NCBI GenBank assembly: GCA_036273735.1
Contig: DASUHA010000053.1
Coordinates: forward strand, 27,216 to 91,215
Direction: 5' to 3'
From: 13-2-20CM-66-19 sp036273735
Lineage (GTDB): Bacteria > Pseudomonadota > Gammaproteobacteria > Steroidobacterales > Steroidobacteraceae
DNA: 64,000 nucleotides
The position numbers were made by a program, and so were the translations under genes. The notes under the pieces are model-generated. The model was not told the DNA's origin. It ran no database searches and worked only from the letters and a program-made list of their open reading frames with translations. Of the stretch, positions 25,147-33,026 are shown one piece after another (position 1 is the stretch's first letter; every line of letters starts with the position of its first letter).

Positions 25147-25782
25147 ATGACCATAGCTCAGGCCCTCATCGCCTTCTGCATTGCCGCGGGTCTGCTCACG
25201 ATCACGCCCGGGTTGGATACGGCGCTGGTGCTGCGCACAGCAGCCGCCGAGGGCCCGAGGGGCGCGGCACTGGCGGCTCTCGGCATCGTTGCGGGCTGCC
25301 TCACCTGGGGTGCCGCAGTAGCGCTCGGCCTCGGAGCATTGCTGGCCGCCTCGCACCTCGCCTTCGACGTGCTCAAGTGGGCGGGGGCGCTCTACCTCAT
25401 CTGGCTCGGCCTCAACCTCCTTTTCAAGCCGCGCTCGCGTTTCGGCATCGAGCTCGACGAGCCGGTCTCATCATCTCCGCGCAATCGCAGCTGGCTCGGC
25501 CGCGGCTATCTCACCAATCTCCTCAACCCCAAGGTCGGCGTGTTCTACGTGTCTTTCCTGCCGCAGTTCCTGCCCGCGCACGTAGCCGCCGGGCCGTTCA
25601 TCTTTCTTCTCGCCGCACTGCACGCGGTGATGGGCCTCGCATGGTTTGGCCTGTTGATCGTCGCCACTCGGCCGATCGCGCGCGCCCTGAAGCGCCCGGC
25701 GGTCATCAGACGGCTCGATAGGATGACAGGCGTCGTCTTCCTGAGCTTCGGAGTGAAGCTCGCCCTGGTCCGGCAGCACTAG
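25147..25782 (+). CDS. LysE/RhtB-family exporter
   Basis: A 211-residue membrane protein with about six hydrophobic helices. The N-terminus, AFCIAAGLLTITPGLDTALVLRTAAAEGPRGAALAALGIVAGCL, carries the TPGPD-like motif of LysE/RhtB translocators, and LTNLLNPKVGVFYVSFLPQFL is the second family signature. It exports amino acids or homoserine-lactone-like compounds. No clear ribosome site precedes the ATG, so translation may be leaderless or weak. Confidence 0.88.
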   Translation: MTIAQALIAFCIAAGLLTITPGLDTALVLRTAAAEGPRGAALAALGIVAGCLTWGAAVALGLGALLAASHLAFDVLKWAGALYLIWLGLNLLFKPRSRFGIELDEPVSSSPRNRSWLGRGYLTNLLNPKVGVFYVSFLPQFLPAHVAAGPFIFLLAALHAVMGLAWFGLLIVATRPIARALKRPAVIRRLDRMTGVVFLSFGVKLALVRQH

Positions 25783-25922
25783 CAGCGCAGCCGGCCCGAA
25801 TGCGACTGAAAGGCTGCGTGACGCGCCCATCCGAGGCGCCGGCATCCGGCGTTCTGCTAACCTTCCCGGACCATCATCGTCAGGGAATCGGGGCTGCACC
25901 CCGGCCCTCGGGAGAGGCTACC

Positions 25923-28070
25923 TTGTCGCATCGCACCTCGACGCTTGTGGGTTCCCTGCTGCTGGCCGTTGGCGCTTCGTGCGCGGGCGGCTTCTGCCAG
26001 GCGGAGCCGGCACGGTTCACCATGGCCCAGGTGCTGGGCTACCCGTTTCCCTCCGACCTCATCGCCGGACGATCCGGCAGCGCATTCGCCTGGACCACGG
26101 ACACGCGCGGAGTCCGCAACATCTGGGTGGCCGAGGCTCCGGACTATCGCGCCCGCCGCCTGACGGACTACACCGCCGATGTCGGGCAGGAAATCACCAA
26201 CATTCACTTCTCAGATGATGGCAAGTACATCGTCTACGTGCACGGCGGCGATCACGATGCCAACTGGCCCGGGGCAGTCGAGCCCGATCCGGCCGCGGAC
26301 CCACAGCAGCCGCAAATGCAGGTCTGGGTAGTGGCGCTGACCGGTGGCAAGCCGCGCCTACTCGGTGCGGGCGACGTGCCTGCCATATCTCCTGACGGAC
26401 ATACGGTTGCCTACCTTCATCGGCCGGAGGACAGCGTATGGGCCGCCTCCCTCGACGGCACCCGCAAACCGCAGCGCCTCTTCTTCGACAACGGCAAGGA
26501 CTCCGAGCTGAACTGGTCGCCGGACGGCAAGGCACTGGCGTTCGTCTCCGACCGCGGGGACCACAGTTTCATCGGCGTCTATCGCGACCCTCAGACGCCC
26601 GTCGAATACCTGCTGCCCTCGACCGCGAACGACCTGCAGCCCCGCTGGTCGCCTGACGGCACTCGCATTGCCTTCGATCGCACGCCGGGCGACGGCGGTC
26701 CTCCGGAATCGCCTCTCGAGCGGCATCCGGTTCCCTGGTCCATCTGGGTCGCCGACGTACAGCGTAACGACGGCCAGCGCATCTGGCAGAGTCCGAACAC
26801 CCTGCGGGCCTCATTTCCTCGGGGAGGCGGCGACACCGATCTGCGCTGGATCGCGGGCAACCGGTTGGCTTTCATTTCGGAGATGGACAACTGGCCGCAC
26901 CTCTACACCGTCCCGGCAGGAGGCGGCAAAGCAACGCTGCTGACTCCCGGCCCGTTCATGATCGAGGACGTCGCCATCACGAAGGACCGGCGCTATCTGG
27001 TCTACAGTGCCAACACCGGCTCGACGGCAGGCGATGACGATCGCCGCCACCTTTTCCGGGTGTCTGTGGATGGCGGCGCGCCGCGGCCGATCACCCGCGG
27101 AGACCACAGCGCATGGACGCCGGCCGTGACGGCAGACGGGACACTCGCGTTCATCGATGCCGGCCCCAAGGATCCGCCGCGAGTGGTGTTCGGCAGCCTG
27201 ACCGGCTCCAGCTGGCGCGACGCCGGTGGTGACGCCCTTCCCGCTGACTTCCCCACACGTGATCTCGTCGTGCCCAAGCTCGTCAGCTTCCAGGCGGCGG
27301 ACGGTGTGCGGGTCCAGGGGCAGCTCTTCGTCGGCCAGGGCGGCGCCGCACGCAAGCCCGGAATCATCTTCGTGCACGGCGGGCCGCCCCGGCAGATGCT
27401 GCTCACGTGGCACTACATGGATTACTACACCAACTCCTACGCCGTGAATCAGTATCTCGCCAATCACGGCTTCATCGTGCTCTCGGTCAACTACCGGCTC
27501 GGCATCGGCTACGGACACGACTTTCACTACCCGGCGCACTGGGGGCCGACGGGGGCCGCGGAATACCAGGACGTGGTCGCCGGGGCGAAGTGGCTGCAGC
27601 ACGACCGCCGCGTCGATCCACAACGGATCGGCATGTGGGGCGGATCGTATGGCGGTTATCTGACGGCGCTGGCCCTGGCCCGTAATTCAGACATCTTCAA
27701 GGCCGGCGTCGACATGCACGGCGTGCACGACTGGTCGATGCTCCTCGATGAGTGGTTCGGCAAAGGGCCTGATCGCTATCAGATGCCGGATGCCGCGGCG
27801 ATCAAGAAAGTCTTCTGGGAATCCTCTCCCGACTCGGCCATCGGCACCTGGCGGTCGCCGGTCCTGCTCATCCAGGGCGATGACGACCGCAACGTACATT
27901 TCCACCAGATGGTGGACCTGGTGCGCCGGCTGCAGCTGCAGCACGTGCCTTATCAGGAGATCGTGATCCCCGATGAGATTCACGGCTTCCTGCGCTATCA
28001 CTCCTGGCTCGAGGCGGATGAGGCGACCGCAGCCTACTTCCAGAAGCAGTTCCTGCCGAAGAACCCTTGA
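25923..28070 (+). CDS. S9-family prolyl oligopeptidase-type serine peptidase, exported
   Basis: A 715-residue protein with signal peptide, a WD40-like beta-propeller (about 60-430) and a C-terminal alpha/beta-hydrolase. The catalytic triad is S575 (GMWGGSYGGYL), D655 (QGDDDRNVHF) and H687 (DEIHGFLRYH). It would cleave short peptides, as DPP-IV or acylaminoacyl peptidases do. The frame opens at 25800, but TTG 25923 gives a proper signal peptide and has GGGAGAGG just upstream. With the GCPII-like enzyme it suggests growth on peptides. Confidence 0.9.
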   Translation: MSHRTSTLVGSLLLAVGASCAGGFCQAEPARFTMAQVLGYPFPSDLIAGRSGSAFAWTTDTRGVRNIWVAEAPDYRARRLTDYTADVGQEITNIHFSDDGKYIVYVHGGDHDANWPGAVEPDPAADPQQPQMQVWVVALTGGKPRLLGAGDVPAISPDGHTVAYLHRPEDSVWAASLDGTRKPQRLFFDNGKDSELNWSPDGKALAFVSDRGDHSFIGVYRDPQTPVEYLLPSTANDLQPRWSPDGTRIAFDRTPGDGGPPESPLERHPVPWSIWVADVQRNDGQRIWQSPNTLRASFPRGGGDTDLRWIAGNRLAFISEMDNWPHLYTVPAGGGKATLLTPGPFMIEDVAITKDRRYLVYSANTGSTAGDDDRRHLFRVSVDGGAPRPITRGDHSAWTPAVTADGTLAFIDAGPKDPPRVVFGSLTGSSWRDAGGDALPADFPTRDLVVPKLVSFQAADGVRVQGQLFVGQGGAARKPGIIFVHGGPPRQMLLTWHYMDYYTNSYAVNQYLANHGFIVLSVNYRLGIGYGHDFHYPAHWGPTGAAEYQDVVAGAKWLQHDRRVDPQRIGMWGGSYGGYLTALALARNSDIFKAGVDMHGVHDWSMLLDEWFGKGPDRYQMPDAAAIKKVFWESSPDSAIGTWRSPVLLIQGDDDRNVHFHQMVDLVRRLQLQHVPYQEIVIPDEIHGFLRYHSWLEADEATAAYFQKQFLPKNP

Positions 28071-28074
28071 TTCC

Positions 28075-29004
28075 TCACTGATCGTCGAGCTGGAACCTGA
28101 TGCGAAAGGCGTAACAGGCGCTTACCGGCCGTCCGTTCTCCATCGTGGGCCGGTAGTGGCCCGAGCCGGCTCGCGCCAGATTGAGGGCGCCCTGATCGAT
28201 GCTCGCGGTGCCTGAGGACTGCAAGACCGTCGGGTTGGCCGTGAGTCGGCCGAGAGGATCGACGCAGACTCGAACGGCGGCAGTACCGCTTTCATTCAAG
28301 CGACGCGCCACCGGTGGATAGTAGTCTCCCGTATTGGGAAAGCCCGCACCGGGTCCTCCGGCTACGAGACGGACCGGCGTTGCGGCTGCAACCGGCACGA
28401 CGCCGGGCCGAGGCGATTGCGCAACGCTGATGGTCGCAGGGTCCAGCGGCAGGTTGAACCGAATGTCGGGTGTCGGAACTTCCGGTATGGCCGTGGGGGC
28501 GAGCGTCGGTGGCGCAATCCGTATCGGCAAATGTTGCCTGGCGGGCTGTTTGATGAAGTCCGTAGTGAGCGGCCCGGCCTGACTTGCCGGAGCGCTGTGC
28601 ACGAAGTCGTTCATGTAGAGGTAGAAGACCGCAGCGTGCAGGCACACTATGGCGATCAGCGCAGTCGTGCGCCGCGAGAAGCGCGAGAAAACATCGCCGC
28701 CGGTGGCTACCAGCAGCCGTTGGCCTGATGCCGAGCCGGCAGTTGCCGCTGCCGCAACACCGAAATCGCGCGCGATGACTCGAGTCGCCCAGCAACATCC
28801 GATTCCGAACCGGATGCGGGCGACTGCATTCTGACGCGCAGCCAGGTCGGCAAGCCACTCCTCCTCCAACCTCCCGCTCAAGTCGGGCGGGGCTTTGCGC
28901 GCTGCCCGGCGCACGAGGCTGCAAGCGAGCGTCTGGTCCCACGCTGGGGACGCGCCGCGAGCCTCAGGAATGGAGCCTTCATCGTCATGATGTCGTGCAC
29001 TCAT
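28075..29004 (-). CDS. TonB-like energy transducer with a cytoplasmic N-terminal domain
   Basis: A 309-residue protein. Residues 1-105 form a Cys-containing helical region (LSGRLEEEWLADLAARQNAVARIRFGIGCCWATRV) resembling prefix domains of PadR-linked permeases. A TM helix (about 112-130) leads into a Pro-rich linker and a C-terminal TonB domain (GDYYPPVARRLNESGTAAVRVCVDPLGRLTANPTVLQSSGTASIDQGALNLARAG). Normal TonB starts directly with its TM anchor, so the large cytoplasmic part is unusual. ATG 29004 overlaps the PadR stop, with GGGGAG upstream. Inferred role: linking inner-membrane force to an outer-membrane receptor. Confidence 0.7.
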   Translation of the reverse strand: MSARHHDDEGSIPEARGASPAWDQTLACSLVRRAARKAPPDLSGRLEEEWLADLAARQNAVARIRFGIGCCWATRVIARDFGVAAAATAGSASGQRLLVATGGDVFSRFSRRTTALIAIVCLHAAVFYLYMNDFVHSAPASQAGPLTTDFIKQPARQHLPIRIAPPTLAPTAIPEVPTPDIRFNLPLDPATISVAQSPRPGVVPVAAATPVRLVAGGPGAGFPNTGDYYPPVARRLNESGTAAVRVCVDPLGRLTANPTVLQSSGTASIDQGALNLARAGSGHYRPTMENGRPVSACYAFRIRFQLDDQ

Positions 29005-29306
29005 GCTGGAACTCCCCGGCCGAAGCTCGCGAAGATCTCACTCGCGCGGGCGAGGCCGCTCGGTGTCAGGCGATAGAGCCGGCGGCGGGGCCGGCCGGCG
29101 CTCACGGGATCGATGGCTTCCCAGCGGCTGACGAACCAGCCTGCGGATTCGAGCCTGAGGAGAATCGGATACAGCGTTCCCGAAGCGAGGCCGCTGCGCT
29201 TCTGCACGTCCGCCCCGGAGAGCTCGTCCGAGGGATTCTCCAGAAAGGCCTCGAGCGCCTTGAGTGTCTGGAGGGAGATTCGTACGTCGCTGCCCCGCTT
29301 ACCCAT
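29001..29306 (-). CDS. PadR-family transcriptional regulator
   Basis: A 101-residue winged-helix protein: ISLQTLKALEAFLENPSDELSGADVQKRSGLASGTLYPILLRLESAGWFVSRWEAIDP, then GRPRRRLYRLTPSGLARA. G-T-L-Y-P-I-L-x-R-L-E is the PadR signature. It is compact, lacking the longer C-terminal dimerisation helices of some members. The stop overlaps the start of the TonB-like gene, so regulator and partner are co-translated, as in many PadR-membrane-protein pairs. Confidence 0.9.
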   Translation of the reverse strand: MGKRGSDVRISLQTLKALEAFLENPSDELSGADVQKRSGLASGTLYPILLRLESAGWFVSRWEAIDPVSAGRPRRRLYRLTPSGLARASEIFASFGRGVPA

Positions 29307-29366
29307 GATCGCAAGTCTACATAGGGTCTCCAGCCCGAGTCAAGCGGCCCATCTCGGCGCGCAGTC

Positions 29367-30263
29367 TCAGGTGAGAACGGCTCGATAGAGCGCGAGCAGC
29401 TTGCCCCAGGCCCTCTCGGCCTCGGGTTTGTTGTAGATCGGCCTGCCGTCTTGCAGCGGCATGTCGGGCACACACCAGCCGTGGATTGTGCCCGCATAGA
29501 CCTCCACCTCGGCGGGGACGTGTGCGGCCGCGAACGCCTCGCGCAGCTTGTCCTTTGCGTCGGGCTGCTTCGCATCATCGCTGGCAGCAACGGCGCAATA
29601 CATGCGCGCCTTGATGCGCGGCGCCAACAGATGGGGACTGTCGGGGTTGGCGGTCACGAGGCCGCCACCATGGAAGGTCGCGGCCGCACCGATTCTGCCG
29701 GGCACCAGCGCCGCGGTCCTGAACACGAACGGTCCGCTCATGCAGTAGCCCTGGGTGCCGAGCTTGCGCCCCTTGTCGACCTGCGGCTGAGCATCGAGGA
29801 AGGCCGTATGCGCCACGGCATCCCTCTCGATCGCGCCGGCCGCTTTGATCGGTGCGGTCCATTGTTGGGTCTTCGCCCGGTCCGCGGGACTGTCGAAATT
29901 GAAGCGCGAGGCGTCCTCGACGACCGGCGCCCTCGCGGTACGGTAGTACACGTTGGGGACGAGTACCGAGTATCCCTGCGCGGCCAAGCGTCTGCCCATC
30001 TCACGGAATGCCGGCCTGAGCCCGAAGACATCCGTCCAGATGAGCACCCCGGGATGCACACCCTTCGCCGGATGAAAGAATGCGGCGTCGCACGTTCCAT
30101 CGGGTGTTTTGATGTCGACGTCGGTCTCGATCACTTCCGATTCCGCGCCGAGAGACACTCGGGCCGCGGCAGCAAGTCCGACGGCTGCGGAGGCAGCGAC
30201 GAATTCCCGGCGCGTCGGCTGCAGCGAATTACTCTCGGACGGATCACGATCGGTGCCGCTCAT
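29367..30263 (-). CDS. Dienelactone hydrolase family protein with Tat signal
   Basis: A 298-residue alpha/beta-hydrolase. Nucleophile C174 (GYCMSG) and H261 (GTIHGWC) match the dienelactone-hydrolase Cys-Asp-His triad, with an Asp near 229-230. Residues 17-42 (TRREFVAASAAVGLAAAARVSLGA) form a twin-arginine signal, so the enzyme is exported folded, unusual for a family best known from cytoplasmic chloroaromatic catabolism. Substrate is likely a lactone or ester. ATG 30263 has a GAGG site; the frame opens to 30347. Confidence 0.85.
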   Translation of the reverse strand: MSGTDRDPSESNSLQPTRREFVAASAAVGLAAAARVSLGAESEVIETDVDIKTPDGTCDAAFFHPAKGVHPGVLIWTDVFGLRPAFREMGRRLAAQGYSVLVPNVYYRTARAPVVEDASRFNFDSPADRAKTQQWTAPIKAAGAIERDAVAHTAFLDAQPQVDKGRKLGTQGYCMSGPFVFRTAALVPGRIGAAATFHGGGLVTANPDSPHLLAPRIKARMYCAVAASDDAKQPDAKDKLREAFAAAHVPAEVEVYAGTIHGWCVPDMPLQDGRPIYNKPEAERAWGKLLALYRAVLT

Positions 30264-30405
30264 CGGAATGACCTCGCCGCGATTCGGTTGAACGCCAGAA
30301 TAATGGCATCGCTTCCCGCCGTCGAGCGGCTCAGCCCGCGCCAACATCCGCCTGCCGCATTACGCAGCGAAAGCCATAGGAGGATGGGAGGCGGCACCGG
30401 CGGGC

Positions 30406-32394
30406 ATGATAGTTGCGCCCGGGGTACGAGGCATGCCCGCCGGACGCTCGAACGGACCCAGTGAGATGGCTGAAAACGGCGCGGGAAACGATAAATATCT
30501 GAGGCGGGAAAGAGAAACCCTCGAAGTCACGCTGAAGAGCATCGGCGATGCCGTCATCGTCACGGACGTCGCCGGCCGTGTAATTTTCCTCAACGCCGTG
30601 GCCGAGCGGCTGACGGGTTGGTCGAGCGCCCAGGCGAAAGATCAGCCCTTCGAGCAGGTGTTCCGCATCGTCAACGAATACACCGGGGCGCCCGTGGAGC
30701 ACCCGGTCGCCAAGGTGCTCGAGACCGGTGGCATCGTCGGGCTGGCCAATCACACGGTTCTGATCCCTCGCGACGGCGGGCGCATTGCGATCGACGACAG
30801 TGGCGCGCCGGTACGCCTCGCCGACGGTCAGTTGATCGGCATCGTCGTGGTCTTCCGCGACGTGACCGAACGCAAGCGGGCGGAGCACACGCGCGCATGG
30901 CTCGCCGCGATCGTCCAGTCATCAGACGACGCCATCGTCAGCAAGACGCTGCAGGGCATCGTGACCTCCTGGAATCCATCCGCCACGCGCCTCTTCGGAT
31001 ATGAGCCTGATGAAATCATCGGCAAGCCGATCCTCACCATCATTCCGCCCGAGCTCCATTCGGAGGAAGACGAAATACTCGCGCGGCTGCGGCGCGGTGA
31101 GCGAATCGACCACTTCGAGACCGTGCGCCTCGCGAAAGACGGGCGCCGGATCGACATTTCGCTCACGATATCTCCGATCAGGGACCGGGACGGCACCATC
31201 ATCGGCGCCTCGAAGGTAGCGCGCGACATTACCGACCGCAAGCGCAGCGAGCAACTCCTGCGCGAGGCGGATCGCCGCAAGGACGAGTTCCTCGCTACCC
31301 TCGCTCATGAGCTGCGCAACCCGCTGGCGCCAATCTGCGCGGCGGCAGAGCTGCTCAAGCACGCGAAGAGTCTGGCGCCGGAGCTGCGGGCCGCGACCGC
31401 CATACTCGAGCGCCAGGCCCGCCACATGACTCACCTCGTCGATGACCTGCTCGACGTCTCGCGCATCACCAGCGGGCGCATCCGTCTGCACTGCGAGCCG
31501 GTCGAGCTGGCGCAGCTGCTGCGCGCCGTCATCGAGGCTCACCGCCAGTCGGCCGAGACCGCACGTCATCAGATCACGTTCGCCCCATCCGGCCAGCCCG
31601 TGCACGTGATCGGCGATCGCGTTCGCCTCACCCAGGTGTTCTCCAACATCCTGCACAACGCGATCAAGTACACCCCTCCTGGAGGGAAGATCGAGGTCGT
31701 ACTGCGCACGGAAGAGCAGCAGGCCGTGGTCGGCATTCGCGACAACGGCATGGGAGTGCCGGCGGAAATGCTGAGTCACATCTTCGAGCCGTTCGCACAG
31801 CTCGATAGATCGTACGAGCGGCCTGACGGCGGACTCGGGATCGGACTGACTCTGGCGAAGAGGCTGGTGGAGCTGCACAAAGGTCGCATCGAAGCGAGCA
31901 GCGCCGGAAGCGGCAAGGGCACTTCGTTCCTGGTCCGTCTGCCCGCAGGCGCGGCACCCGCGGTGCGGCCCCCGAGTGTCTCGCATGTCGATCCCGACCT
32001 CGCGATCTCACGCCGCGTGTTGATTGCAGACGACAACCACGATGCGGCGGTCAGCCTCAGCATGCTGCTGCAGTCCATGGGTCACGAGACACGTGTGGTC
32101 CACGATGGCGTCGAAGCCGTGGAGGAAGCAGAGGTCTTCCATCCTGACATCGTGCTGCTCGATCTCGGGATGCCACGGCTCGACGGTTACGCGACAGCGC
32201 GCGAGATCGCAAGCCGTCCGTGGGCTGCCGACACCCAGATCGTGGCGGTGACGGGATGGGGTCAGGACGCGGACCGGAAACGGGCGAGAGCCGCCGGATT
32301 TCACCGGCATCTCGTCAAGCCCGTCGACATCGATGCGCTGCGTCAGGTCATGTCGACCGGAAGCGTAACGGGACAGCCACCGCCCTCACGTTAG
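30406..32394 (+). CDS. Hybrid sensor histidine kinase (PAS-PAS-HisKA-HATPase-REC)
   Basis: A 662-residue soluble sensor. Two PAS domains (about 35-155 and 160-280), HisKA with H301 (FLATLAHELRNPLAPI), HATPase_c with N, G1 and G2 boxes (ILHNAIKYTP, VGIRDNGMGVP, GGLGIGLTLAKRLVELHKG), and a receiver with D586 (VLLDLGMPR). No TM helix, so signals are sensed in the cytoplasm. No response regulator lies nearby. ATGs at 30433 and 30466 are alternative starts. Confidence 0.9.
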   Translation: MIVAPGVRGMPAGRSNGPSEMAENGAGNDKYLRRERETLEVTLKSIGDAVIVTDVAGRVIFLNAVAERLTGWSSAQAKDQPFEQVFRIVNEYTGAPVEHPVAKVLETGGIVGLANHTVLIPRDGGRIAIDDSGAPVRLADGQLIGIVVVFRDVTERKRAEHTRAWLAAIVQSSDDAIVSKTLQGIVTSWNPSATRLFGYEPDEIIGKPILTIIPPELHSEEDEILARLRRGERIDHFETVRLAKDGRRIDISLTISPIRDRDGTIIGASKVARDITDRKRSEQLLREADRRKDEFLATLAHELRNPLAPICAAAELLKHAKSLAPELRAATAILERQARHMTHLVDDLLDVSRITSGRIRLHCEPVELAQLLRAVIEAHRQSAETARHQITFAPSGQPVHVIGDRVRLTQVFSNILHNAIKYTPPGGKIEVVLRTEEQQAVVGIRDNGMGVPAEMLSHIFEPFAQLDRSYERPDGGLGIGLTLAKRLVELHKGRIEASSAGSGKGTSFLVRLPAGAAPAVRPPSVSHVDPDLAISRRVLIADDNHDAAVSLSMLLQSMGHETRVVHDGVEAVEEAEVFHPDIVLLDLGMPRLDGYATAREIASRPWAADTQIVAVTGWGQDADRKRARAAGFHRHLVKPVDIDALRQVMSTGSVTGQPPPSR

Positions 32395-33017
32395 GGATTG
32401 GCATTGAATGCGATGCAAATCCGAGGCTCATCGCTTTCGTGCGGATTGACGTAGTGCTCCATCCAGCAGGGAAAGAGTACGAGCAGTCCCTCGCTCGGCC
32501 TCAGGTCTACGTTGGCGTGCCCGTTCGGAATCGAGCCCTTGATGATTCCGTGGAGCACACCCGGACGGGGATCGCGGAAGACCAGTGCACCCGAGCCTGC
32601 GGGCACCTTGAGATAGAAGCTCCCCGAAAGAAGCGAGCCTTCGTGCATGTGCAGGAAGTTGAAGCCCCCGCGATCATGCAGGTTGATCCAGGACTGAAGA
32701 TGAAAATCACCGCGCCGCCCCATCTCGGCCAGGACCGCGGCGCATGCCGAATACACGGCCTGGCGCAACGGTGCCCAGACGGGCTGTTCGAGAACGTTCA
32801 TTTCCTTACTGTTCCAACCATTGCGATTGCTCCGGCCCGCGGGCTCGGGACTTGCCGCGCGCAGCGCGAGCACGGCGCCCGTCCATTGCGCAAAGCGCGG
32901 CTGCAGCGCATCGAGATGGGCCTGCCAGATCCGGGTCGGAAAGAGGTCGAAGGACTGCAGTGCGGGGGGCGTCACGGCCTCCCCTACCCGGTACGTCGTG
33001 CGCAACTTCTCATCCAT
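32391..33017 (-). CDS. Putative 2OG-Fe(II) oxygenase (TIGR02466-type)
   Basis: A 208-residue double-stranded-beta-helix protein. QSWINLHDRGGFNFLHMHEGSLLSGSFYLKVP supplies the HxE/HxD iron ligands and GLLVLFPCWMEHYVNPHESDEPRICIAFNANP the distal His and Arg for 2-oxoglutarate. FPTRIWQAHLDAL is the family N-terminus. Substrate unknown; in related bacteria such genes often sit beside TonB receptors of glycan loci. It overlaps the histidine kinase stop by 4 bp convergently and is 9 bp downstream of the GH65-like gene on the same strand, so it is probably last in that operon. Confidence 0.8.
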   Translation of the reverse strand: MDEKLRTTYRVGEAVTPPALQSFDLFPTRIWQAHLDALQPRFAQWTGAVLALRAASPEPAGRSNRNGWNSKEMNVLEQPVWAPLRQAVYSACAAVLAEMGRRGDFHLQSWINLHDRGGFNFLHMHEGSLLSGSFYLKVPAGSGALVFRDPRPGVLHGIIKGSIPNGHANVDLRPSEGLLVLFPCWMEHYVNPHESDEPRICIAFNANP

Positions 33018-33026
33018 CGCGGCTTC

